Assembly (NCBI GenBank): GCA_009776385.1
Contig: WRFT01000059.1
Span: 1-9,419 of the forward strand
From: Clostridia bacterium
Lineage (GTDB): Bacteria > Bacillota > Clostridia > Christensenellales > Aristaeellaceae
DNA: 9,419 nt
Reading direction: 5' to 3'
Shown here: piece by piece, positions 1-5,654 of the stretch
Layout of the letters: every line of letters starts with the position of its first letter
How positions within the stretch are numbered: the stretch's first letter is position 1
The notes under the pieces: model-generated
Databases searched by the model: none
What the model was told of the DNA's origin: nothing
The model's input: the letters and a program-made list of their open reading frames with translations, nothing else
Made by a program: the position numbers and the translations under genes

Positions 1-904
1 CTATTTCCCCGCAGGCAAGCATCTCCTTGATGACGTCTACCGGAAGCACGCGGTCCAAATCGAGGTTCGCGTACACGGGATCATATCCGCCGTGTGCCGT
101 TTCGCCGTTTTCGGGCGTCAAATCGCCGATGTCCCGTAAGCTGTACTTGCCGTACTTGGAAGCGCTGGAGGATTCAATGCGATCCGGATTCCCCTTCGGA
201 ACCGGTCCGCCGGAGGAAACCAAGGCGATGCGCGCCTTGGTCATATCGCGGATGGCCGGCTGCGGCAGGACGCGGTCAAATACGGGCATCGGATATTCCG
301 TATCAAACGGCTCGCCGTTTATTTTTTTAATCAGCATATCTACGGCGCGTTTGGAACCGCGCTCTTTGGCAAACAGGTTGACACGCAGCCCCTTTGGAAT
401 AAAGCCCTCCGTTACTTCCGCGCCCGCGGCCAGTTTCTTTAAAAGCGCGGCCATCTCCGGGACGGCCTTGCGCATGGAAGCCGCCGAATCGCCCGTGGAA
501 ATAAAGTAGCCATAGCGTTTATAGCTGTCAATGCCGGGGTTTTCCGGGTACATGCCGCCAACCACCGGAATGCCCAGCTCTTCCTGAACGAGCTTGGCGA
601 CCGCTCCGCACGCCATGCCGTATCGGCCCGCGTTAAACGCTGGCCCTGCGATGACCATGTCCGGGGCGCTGTCCCGTATCATACCAAGCACCGCGCGCGA
701 GGCTTCTTCCAGGTTCTCGTTAAAATAACCGTCTCCGCAAATAACGGTATCGGTGATGACGGCCTCACCGCTCAGCGCCGCCTGAAGCGCCATACCGGGA
801 CCTACCGCGCCATCACGCTTTTCCGGCGGGTTGCCCGCTTTTTCTTCTCCGCCGATGCCGGCAAAGAACTGATTGATATAATGCACAATCCTTTTTTTAT
901 CCAA
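1..904 (-). CDS. grdB: GrdB, glycine reductase protein B selenoprotein subunit (N-terminal 301 residues; runs off the window)
   Basis: This is the substrate-activating subunit of glycine reductase protein B, which in the known enzyme works with the pyruvoyl protein GrdE to bind glycine and pass it to selenoprotein A. The visible part begins DKKRIVHYINQFFAGIGGEE and contains GAVGPGMALQAAL, VICGDGYF and AGPAFNAGRYGMACG, all typical of the family. The start is a TTG at 904-902: AAAGGAGG (920-913) lies 8 nt upstream and the protein then begins as family members do. No ATG fits. The gene follows grdA by 38 nt. Family members are about 435 residues with a selenocysteine near residue 350, so the visible 301 codons end before that site. 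Whether this copy has UGA there cannot be told. The related sarcosine and betaine subunits (GrdF, GrdH) are less likely, because this gene directly follows grdE and grdA in the glycine operon order. Confidence 0.93.
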   Translation of the reverse strand, partial: MDKKRIVHYINQFFAGIGGEEKAGNPPEKRDGAVGPGMALQAALSGEAVITDTVICGDGYFNENLEEASRAVLGMIRDSAPDMVIAGPAFNAGRYGMACGAVAKLVQEELGIPVVGGMYPENPGIDSYKRYGYFISTGDSAASMRKAVPEMAALLKKLAAGAEVTEGFIPKGLRVNLFAKERGSKRAVDMLIKKINGEPFDTEYPMPVFDRVLPQPAIRDMTKARIALVSSGGPVPKGNPDRIESSSASKYGKYSLRDIGDLTPENGETAHGGYDPVYANLDLDRVLPVDVIKEMLACGEI

Positions 905-912
905 TGATGAAG

Positions 913-920
913 CCTCCTTT
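913..920 (-). promoter_or_regulatory. Ribosome binding site fixing the TTG start of grdB
   Basis: On the minus strand AAAGGAGG is followed by 8 nt and then TTG GAT AAA. It is a near-perfect Shine-Dalgarno match and decides the start, since no ATG or GTG lies at a suitable distance in this frame. Confidence 0.75.
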
Positions 921-942
921 ACGCATGGCCGCGGGACGCGGC

Positions 943-1392
943 TTATCGCCTGTAGGTGGTAACCTCCGCCTTTATCGCGTCCACGTCGAGCACCATTTCC
1001 ATCATGGCAATTTGCTCTTCATACACGGCCGGATCTATTTCGTCCTTTACCTCAAAGATATGGTACGCCTTGAGTCCCAACGGGACTCCTGCCAAGGGGC
1101 CTGCAAAGGTGGGATCGCCTGTCGATACGGTTTCGGCGGCCAAGCCGGAAGCTTCCGCTTCAGCGCCGCCCAGAAGGACAATGAAATCATCCTTGCCGTA
1201 CTTTTCAGCCAGTTCCTTGATCCTCGCCTGGTTCTCCAGGTCCATGGCGCCCGCAGACGTTCAAACGAAGCACTCTGTGGTCGAAAACACGACCTCCGCC
1301 CCGGTAGCCTTGAGGCATTCTTCAATCGCCATGCCCGGAATACCGTCCCGATCCCCCAGGATAGCGACCTTTTTCCCCTGTAGAACAGCCAC
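943..1392 (-). CDS. grdA: GrdA, glycine/sarcosine/betaine reductase selenoprotein A (selenocysteine at residue 44)
   Basis: GrdA is the small selenoprotein carrier shared by glycine, sarcosine and betaine reductases. Its selenol takes the carboxymethyl group from protein B and hands it to protein C, and it is then re-reduced by thioredoxin. The full reading frame is 149 residues including an in-frame TGA at 1263-1261, placed in CFV-Sec-TSAGAMDLENQ. This matches the known family motif and position 44. Downstream come LLGGAEAEASGLAAETV and GDPTFAGPLAGV, both family signatures. The start is GTG at 1392-1390: AGGAAG lies 9 nt upstream, an in-frame TGA sits three codons upstream, and the protein then reads AVLQGKKVAILGDRDGIPG as expected. 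A conventional gene call would start at the internal ATG at 1245 and lose the N-terminal third with the active site. The gene lies 64 nt after grdE and 38 nt before grdB. Confidence 0.96.
1227..1263 (-). other. Selenocysteine UGA codon with candidate SECIS hairpin in grdA
   Basis: TGA at 1263-1261 falls exactly where GrdA has selenocysteine. Twenty nucleotides downstream the minus strand has CCTGG-AGAA-CCAGG (1240-1227), a perfect 5-bp hairpin with a 4-nt loop. Bacterial SECIS elements lie just 3' of the UGA, so this is a reasonable candidate, although no SelB-binding consensus in the loop can be claimed. The recoding itself is well supported by the motif; the exact hairpin is inferred. Confidence 0.75.
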
Positions 1393-1401
1393 GTGTTGTC
1401 A

Positions 1402-1407
1402 CTTCCT
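1402..1407 (-). promoter_or_regulatory. Ribosome binding site fixing the GTG start of grdA
   Basis: AGGAAG on the minus strand is followed by 9 nt and GTG GCT GTT. Together with the in-frame TGA just upstream, it makes the GTG at 1392 the only sensible start. Confidence 0.65.
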
Positions 1408-1456
1408 TTCTTTTTACACCTTTTTATTAATTGCTTAAAGCCATAACCTCGGCGGC

Positions 1457-2743
1457 TTAAACAGCCTTCGTGGTAAGGGTATGCAACCCCAGTTCGTTGG
1501 TGGCGCCCGTAATCACCTGAATCTCCGCCCGAATACCGCCGTCCGGCAGCAGGCTGCCTTCCCAGCCTCCGGCAATCACATTAGCTACCTCCGGATAGCC
1601 GATCACCTGTGCCATGGGCGGCAGTGTGATGACCATGTTCGCGTTTCCGGCTGATACGCAGGCGTCGCCCGAGGGCGTGGAATCCGCTAAAGATTGAGAA
1701 CCGCCGTCTTGCCCCGCGTACTCATCGGTTATCAGCACCGTCTTGATGCCTAGTTTTTCTATTTTATTGCAGTTCATCACCAAGTCGGCGTCCGGGTTGC
1801 CAAAGCCCTCCTCCGATATGATAACCGCGTCCGCGCCCAAATACTGAACCAGCTTAGCCGTCATGTTCGACGATCGCTCTTTATCCGCCAGCGTGACGTT
1901 TTCATTGGTAATAATACAGCCTATAAAGTTGAGCTGCTTGCCGTGCTGCGCATACAGATCCTCGATGACCGGGTTGTTTTGATGCGCGAAGGTTGGGTTT
2001 TTATCGCATGCGGATACGCAGTTGCCGCTGATGATAGCGCCGTCCATGGCCTCGGTGGGGTACATGAAGGTGGGCACGATTTGCTTGACATCCACTCCGT
2101 AATAATACGTATTGTGCAATAAACCCTGGGTTTGAAGCATGTATACGTACAATACCTTGGGCAAGTCCTTGAATTGGCTTGCCTGCTCCAATAAAGGTTT
2201 GGTCTCAAAAACCCTTATCGCGTCAGGTTCGGCAGTCTTGCCCGCCATACCCAAATAATTGGCCGCGCGCAGCCCGGCCAAACGCACCACAACCTCATGC
2301 TCATGCTGCTTGATGCCTTCTACGGGTTCCACCTTCACAACAACGTTCTGCGTTTTTGAAAAGGGCGTATAGTCCGCTCCGAGGCCGGTCATATCGATGA
2401 TACCCTCTTGAAAGCCGACGATTTTCCCCGTGGTCACTACCGCCGCGCCCTTCAGCGCGTGTGTCCGTCCTTCGCCTGCCTGCTCCACCCCGCCCATGAA
2501 ACCGGGGAAGATACAGCCCGCGCCGTCTATTTTTACCCGGGGTTCTATGACGTCCTTCACAGGTAAAATGCGGACAGACTCGCCCGGCCGCGCGAGGAAT
2601 ACCTCTACAGACTTGATGCGTTCATCCGCTCCGGCCGCCTCGGCGAGCTCCTGACGGTTGATATATAGTACGCCTTGCTTCACGCATGTCGTGTCGGCAA
2701 ATTGAATATCCTTAATGATAATGTCACCGATTTCGAGCCGCAT
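1457..2743 (-). CDS. grdE: GrdE, glycine reductase protein B proprotein (pyruvoyl subunit precursor)
   Basis: GrdE is the proprotein subunit of protein B. In the known enzymes it is cleaved at an Asn-Cys bond, and the new N-terminal cysteine becomes a pyruvoyl group that binds the amino group of glycine as a Schiff base. This 428-residue protein has the family's usual length and opens with MRLEIGDIIIKDIQFAD. The processing site is visible as ISGNCVSACDKNPTFAHQNN, with Asn241 and Cys242, and the C-terminal half has VISEEGFGNPDADL and ITDEYAG. The start ATG at 2743 is preceded by GGAGGG 11 nt upstream. The gene follows trxA by 23 nt and precedes grdA, the normal order for glycine reductase operons. 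Paralogues for sarcosine (GrdG) and betaine (GrdI) are similar, so substrate specificity rests partly on the glycine riboswitch and the operon layout. Confidence 0.94.
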   Translation of the reverse strand: MRLEIGDIIIKDIQFADTTCVKQGVLYINRQELAEAAGADERIKSVEVFLARPGESVRILPVKDVIEPRVKIDGAGCIFPGFMGGVEQAGEGRTHALKGAAVVTTGKIVGFQEGIIDMTGLGADYTPFSKTQNVVVKVEPVEGIKQHEHEVVVRLAGLRAANYLGMAGKTAEPDAIRVFETKPLLEQASQFKDLPKVLYVYMLQTQGLLHNTYYYGVDVKQIVPTFMYPTEAMDGAIISGNCVSACDKNPTFAHQNNPVIEDLYAQHGKQLNFIGCIITNENVTLADKERSSNMTAKLVQYLGADAVIISEEGFGNPDADLVMNCNKIEKLGIKTVLITDEYAGQDGGSQSLADSTPSGDACVSAGNANMVITLPPMAQVIGYPEVANVIAGGWEGSLLPDGGIRAEIQVITGATNELGLHTLTTKAV

Positions 2744-2766
2744 TTTTTCTTATCCCTCCGCGTTCC

Positions 2767-3087
2767 TCATCCGGCAAGCTCATCCAGCTTGGCCTGCACT
2801 TTGTCCATGTCGATGGTGTCTTTGTCAAACACAAACGCTTTTTCACCGTCTTTATAAAAAACGAATGTCGGTTGGCCCATCACCTTTTGCGCGATGGCCA
2901 GGCGTCTGTTGTTGGTTGTATCCAAACTGCAAAATTTGGCGCGCCCCTCGTTACGCGCGGCGAAAGCTTCCACATCCGGCATCAGCGCCATACAAGGTTC
3001 GCACTTGGGGCTCCAAAAATCCACAAAAACGACGCCCTCGCATTGTAAGACTTCCGTTTCATAGTTTTCCTTGTTTACCTCTACCAT
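2767..3087 (-). CDS. trxA: Thioredoxin of the glycine reductase operon, atypical KCEPC active site
   Basis: This small 106-residue thioredoxin should reduce oxidised GrdA after each catalytic cycle, using electrons from the TrxB encoded just upstream. It has the fold landmarks: VVFVDFWSPKCEPCMALMP, with active-site cysteines 29 and 32, and the cis-proline loop QPTFVFYKDG with Pro73. The active site is CEPC, and Lys replaces the usual Trp of WCGPC, so redox potential and partner choice probably differ from housekeeping thioredoxin. Thioredoxins of glycine reductase systems are known to depart from WCGPC. Two extra cysteines sit at 16 and 53. The start ATG at 3087 is chosen because GGAGGG lies 7 nt upstream; the in-frame ATG at 3105 overlaps the end of trxB and would place this Shine-Dalgarno inside the gene. 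It starts 14 nt after trxB and ends 23 nt before grdE. Confidence 0.9.
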   Translation of the reverse strand: MVEVNKENYETEVLQCEGVVFVDFWSPKCEPCMALMPDVEAFAARNEGRAKFCSLDTTNNRRLAIAQKVMGQPTFVFYKDGEKAFVFDKDTIDMDKVQAKLDELAG

Positions 3088-3101
3088 GCTTGCTCCCTCC
3101 T

Positions 3102-4310
3102 TCACTGTTGTAATAATATCTTGATATCCGCTTCGGTAAAGCCGCCTTCCAAACGGCCGAGAACCCGGCCGTCTTCAAACAACAGTACCGTTGGAATCCG
3201 CTTAACCAGATAAAGGGCGGCCGTCTTCTTGTTGCGGTAACTGTCCAACTTGGCAAGCGATACGCCGCCTTCTCCATATAGGGCTCTGTCCAACATTGCC
3301 AGCGCTTCAATACTCTCCTGTGACTGAGGCGCCCAAAAGGTTAGCAGCACACGCTCGCTCGCTTCCAATACCTGATGGCGGAAGGATTCCGTTTCATCCA
3401 GGTATTTTTCCGCGGCAACCGCCGCGACGGCGCCGTCCGAAGCCGCGGTAATCACCTGCCGCAGGTACTTTGCCCGCGCGTCGCCGGCCGCGTAAACACC
3501 CGGGATATTCGTTTCCATCATCTCGTTTGTTAGGATATATCCCTGCTCGTCAAGCGTTAAAACATCCCTTAAAAACTCTGTTTTAGGCACCGTGCCTATG
3601 AAAAAGAATACGCCGTTCGTTTCCTTTTCACGCAGCGCGCCGGTCTTCACATCTTTAAGGATAACCTTTTCTACCAGTTCATCGCCGATGATTTCCTCCA
3701 GCATCGACTGCCATTCCCACTTGATTTTTGGGTTGGCCATCGCTCTTTCCGCGCTGGTTTTATTACAGTCCAGCACGCCTTCGTCATGAATGACAATGAG
3801 GGTCACCTCATTGGCAAAACGGGTCAGGTACATGGCTTCCTCAACGGCGGCGTCGCCGTTTCCGACCACCACCACATCCAAATCCTCAAAAAAATCCGCG
3901 TCGCAGGTCGCGCAATAGGAAACCCCTTTTCCGCGCAGCCGGCCTTCGCCCTTAATGTTTAGCGTGCGCGGCTCCGCGCCGGGCGCCAGAATGACGCTGC
4001 GCGCCTCAAAGACCCGGCCATCCTTGGTGGTCAGGCGTTTAACCGGGCCGTCTAAATCTACCTTTTCGACCAATCCGCGTTGCACGTCGGTGCCGAAATG
4101 GGCCGCGTGTTCCGCAAACTGTTTCATCAACCCGGGGCCTGTAACCTCCTGAAAAGAGCCCGGATAGTTCTCCATCTCCATAGTGGTGGCCGCCTGCCCG
4201 CCGGGGCGTCCCTTATCCAAGATAATTGTTTTTAGCTTCGCGCGGCTCGCGTATATACCCGCGGCCAGCCCCGCCGGGCCGCCGCCCGCTATGAGGACGT
4301 CATATATCAT
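3102..4310 (-). CDS. trxB: Thioredoxin reductase-like flavoprotein with C-terminal redox-dead thioredoxin-like domain
   Basis: This flavoprotein should reduce the neighbouring TrxA and so supply electrons to glycine reductase. Residues 1 to about 308 are a TrxR fold: FAD motif GGGPAG (9-14), redox-active CATC (Cys133, Cys136), a second nucleotide fold with VGNGDAAVEEA (149-159), and GVYAAGDAR (271-279). Usual TrxR is about 310 residues, and this protein has 402. The extra 95 or so residues resemble thioredoxin, with VLLTFWAPQSQES at 321-333, where CxxC is expected but absent, and RIPTVLLFEDG at 371-381, the cis-proline loop. In addition, the HRRxxxR stretch that binds the 2'-phosphate of NADPH is replaced by IHDEGVLDCN (174-183), so NADPH use is doubtful. 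The gene overlaps the end of grdX by 11 nt. It is firmly placed in the TrxR family; its electron donor is uncertain. Confidence 0.9.
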   Translation of the reverse strand: MIYDVLIAGGGPAGLAAGIYASRAKLKTIILDKGRPGGQAATTMEMENYPGSFQEVTGPGLMKQFAEHAAHFGTDVQRGLVEKVDLDGPVKRLTTKDGRVFEARSVILAPGAEPRTLNIKGEGRLRGKGVSYCATCDADFFEDLDVVVVGNGDAAVEEAMYLTRFANEVTLIVIHDEGVLDCNKTSAERAMANPKIKWEWQSMLEEIIGDELVEKVILKDVKTGALREKETNGVFFFIGTVPKTEFLRDVLTLDEQGYILTNEMMETNIPGVYAAGDARAKYLRQVITAASDGAVAAVAAEKYLDETESFRHQVLEASERVLLTFWAPQSQESIEALAMLDRALYGEGGVSLAKLDSYRNKKTAALYLVKRIPTVLLFEDGRVLGRLEGGFTEADIKILLQQ

Positions 4311-4722
4311 GCCTGTCTGCGCCTCCTTCAGTTTCAGCGTAGGTATGGAATCCGGCGGGCAGGGATCGCATCGCCTGCCGGGTCAGGTCCAGATCGACGC
4401 ATTCAAAATCCGCCATGACCTGCGTGCTGTACAGCCGCGCCTTTATTGGAAGCCTTTCAAATACGGCGGCCGCGTCTTCAATAACCGTCAGTGACGCCCG
4501 TTGAACAGGCCCCCGCGTCGTTGAAAGCAGGACGCTTTTAAAGGGGGATTCATTGGGCTTCAGGCTCCCGGACAGCGGATGGCTGATGAGTTCCGCGCCC
4601 AAATGCACGGCATCCCTTACAGCATTGAATACTTGGCCTACGCCGCCGTCAATGGGCTGCACGATGGCGCCATACGCGCCGGCAACGGAAGGATTGTTGG
4701 TAAAAATACGAAAGTTGGACAT
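4300..4722 (-). CDS. grdX: GrdX family protein
   Basis: GrdX is a small protein encoded at the head of many glycine reductase operons; its biochemical role is not known. The 140-residue product carries the family's recognisable segments: FRIFTNNPSVAGAY near the N-terminus, VRDAVHLGAELISHPLSGSL, KPNESPFKSVLLS, and near the end ADFECVDLDL. No signal peptide or membrane segment is visible, so it is probably cytoplasmic. The start ATG at 4722 has GGAAGG six nucleotides upstream. An in-frame ATG at 4776 was rejected because it lies inside the riboswitch terminator hairpin. The gene is the first of the operon and overlaps trxB by 11 nt, suggesting coupled translation. Confidence 0.88.
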   Translation of the reverse strand: MSNFRIFTNNPSVAGAYGAIVQPIDGGVGQVFNAVRDAVHLGAELISHPLSGSLKPNESPFKSVLLSTTRGPVQRASLTVIEDAAAVFERLPIKARLYSTQVMADFECVDLDLTRQAMRSLPAGFHTYAETEGGADRHDI

Positions 4723-4743
4723 GCTTAGCCTTCCTTCGAACAA

Positions 4744-4785
4744 TAAAAAAACAGGGATACGGCAATAAATCGCCATATCCCTGTT
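4744..4785 (-). terminator. Intrinsic terminator of the glycine riboswitch (regulated attenuator)
   Basis: On the minus strand AACAGGGATA-T-GGC, an 8-nt loop, then GCC-G-TATCCCTGTT form a long, almost perfect stem, followed directly by a run of T. It lies between the riboswitch aptamer and grdX, 22 nt before the start codon, so it must be bypassed for the operon to be expressed. Confidence 0.92.
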
Positions 4786-4800
4786 ACTATCGCTTCAGGG
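4779..4800 (-). promoter_or_regulatory. Candidate antiterminator hairpin
   Basis: CCCTG (4800-4796), at the 3' end of the aptamer region, can pair with CAGGG (4783-4779) in the left arm of the terminator. The two structures are mutually exclusive, giving a plausible switch. How glycine biases the choice is inferred, not visible. Confidence 0.5.
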
Positions 4801-4938
4801 CGGGTCCACCCGCGCTACGGGAACCTGAGAGTTTCGCGTCACGGACGGCTACCCGGACGTTTGCCCCTTCGGCGTCTGATAAACAGACTCTCACGCGGTT
4901 ATCAATCCCTTGGGAGTGCGGAGTCGCATTTCCCTTTT
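4796..4938 (-). promoter_or_regulatory. Glycine riboswitch, single aptamer
   Basis: The minus strand carries the conserved core of the glycine aptamer in order: GAGAG (4892-4888), the P3-like hairpin TCTG-TTTAT-CAGA, CCGAAGGGGCAA (4872-4861), a GC-rich arm containing CGTC...GACG, then CTCTCAGG (4831-4824) and GGAC (4807-4804), with a small CCCG/CGGG hairpin between the last two. GAGAG pairs with CTCTC. Only one aptamer is present, whereas many family members are tandem. An upstream hairpin at 4912-4934 may act as the partial partner seen in singlet versions. The element precedes a strong terminator and the glycine reductase genes, so it fits the known glycine ON-switch logic: glycine present, operon transcribed. 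Confidence 0.93.
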
Positions 4939-4945
4939 CGGGGAC

Positions 4946-4974
4946 ATGCTAGCACGCTTCATGCGGGCTGTCAA
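4946..4974 (-). promoter_or_regulatory. Housekeeping promoter of the grd operon
   Basis: On the minus strand a perfect -35 TTGACA (4974-4969) is separated by 17 nt from the -10-like TAGCAT (4951-4946). Transcription would begin near 4939, giving a leader of about 217 nt that contains exactly the riboswitch and terminator. Confidence 0.75.
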
Positions 4975-5033
4975 GTAATTGGTGACGGCTGTTTCACAAC
5001 TGGAAAAGAAACGGATATCATATATGTTTCGCC

Positions 5034-5276
5034 ATGCCAATGTGGTGGGCAGGTGCAAAAATGTATAACGGATATGTCGCCGTATCCGCCGCTAAAAAAC
5101 ACTTTTCAATACATTTTCATGATGAAGATTATCTGTTTAAACTAAAAACCGCGCTGCCAAATTGTACGCTCGGGAAGAGATGTGTCAATATCAAGTATGA
5201 GGACGACAACTCAACCATAATTGTTAAACAGCATGTTGTTAAATACTTCGGAATGTTATTGTGTACAGAGCGTTAA
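5034..5276 (+). pseudogene. 3' fragment of a DUF1801-like gene
   Basis: The 80-residue frame resembles the C-terminal two thirds of DUF1801 (YdhG-like) proteins, small soluble proteins of uncertain function. Recognisable pieces are MPMWWAGAKMYNGYVAVS, AKKHFSIHFHDE, and the late NCTLGKRCVNIKY segment. In full-length members the Met-Pro motif lies roughly 40-50 residues into the protein. Here the frame is open only from 4986, after an in-frame TGA at 4983-4985. There is no start codon before 5034 and no Shine-Dalgarno sequence in front of it. The gene therefore looks 5'-truncated, ending against the grd promoter region. A short functional protein from 5034 cannot be ruled out. The family assignment is by recalled pattern and is moderate. 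Confidence 0.5.
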
Positions 5277-5288
5277 TGGTAATACAGC

Positions 5289-5330
5289 CGGTGTGATAAA
5301 ACGTCATAAGCTTCTTATCGGCTCACACCG
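5289..5330 (+). terminator. Inverted repeat, possible weak terminator
   Basis: CGGTGTGA (5289-5296) and TCACACCG (5323-5330) form a perfect 8-bp stem around a 26-nt loop, 13 nt after the stop of the DUF1801-like fragment and followed by TTTATAT. The loop is long and the T-run short, so terminator activity is uncertain. The rest of 5331-5465 shows no gene. Confidence 0.4.
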
Positions 5331-5465
5331 TTTATATCGTAACCGTTGTTTTCTCTCTTTTTTCTGCTGCTGTTGCTTCAAGTAAAATACGGTTTTTCAA
5401 AGGCTTGAAGAGTAAATAAAAGGAAACATGTCATTTCCGGGGTGGCAAAGGTTGATTGATATTGG

Positions 5466-5654
5466 CTAAAGGGTATTTGCGTTATTCATGGGTATACCGG
5501 GGTTACCTTTTATGTATTTAAAGCCGTACTTCGCTGCTAATGCTTTTCCATAATCATTCGCTATTTTAACGGCTTCCGCGTTCTTCATGTCTTTTGTTTG
5601 TTCATAAATTTCTATACGGATTTTATCAAGTTGATGCTCAAAATCATTTTTCAT
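5466..5654 (-). CDS. Small antitoxin-like partner of the PIN-domain protein
   Basis: This 62-residue, mostly helical and charged protein reads FEHQLDKIRIEIYEQTKDM near its start and EAVKIANDYGKALAAKYGF in the middle. Small proteins of this pattern are typically encoded directly after PIN-domain genes of this kind and are presumed to be their antitoxins; the role here is inferred from that pairing. The ATG at 5654 follows a near-perfect GGAGGTGA by 6 nt, a stronger ribosome site than the PIN gene has, fitting an antitoxin made in excess. The gene overlaps the PIN gene by 11 nt, so translation is probably coupled. The order is toxin first, antitoxin second, opposite to most type II modules. No DNA-binding domain is recognisable. 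Confidence 0.7.
   Translation of the reverse strand: MKNDFEHQLDKIRIEIYEQTKDMKNAEAVKIANDYGKALAAKYGFKYIKGNPGIPMNNANTL

Noticed and set aside
27..509. Plus-strand 160-codon frame opposite grdB
   Set aside because: Low-complexity, Ser/Pro/Arg-rich translation typical of an antisense frame; the minus strand encodes conserved GrdB throughout.
904..1438. Plus-strand open frames of about 160 codons over grdA (904-1383 and 956-1438)
   Set aside because: They are antisense shadows of grdA; they lack ribosome sites and have no recognisable protein features, while the minus strand gives a full GrdA.
3088..3105. Upstream in-frame ATG of trxA at 3105
   Set aside because: It overlaps the trxB stop and would put the GGAGGG ribosome site inside the coding region; the ATG at 3087 fits that site.
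4723..4776. Upstream in-frame ATG of grdX at 4776
   Set aside because: It lies inside the terminator hairpin, has no ribosome site, and the added residues are absent from the family pattern.
4861..5145. Plus-strand 94-codon frame across the riboswitch
   Set aside because: It runs over the structured riboswitch and into another frame of the DUF1801-like fragment; no ribosome site or recognisable protein.
5376..5410. Inverted repeat CTTCAAG ... CTTGAAG
   Set aside because: Only 7 bp around a 21-nt loop and no T-run on either strand; could arise by chance.
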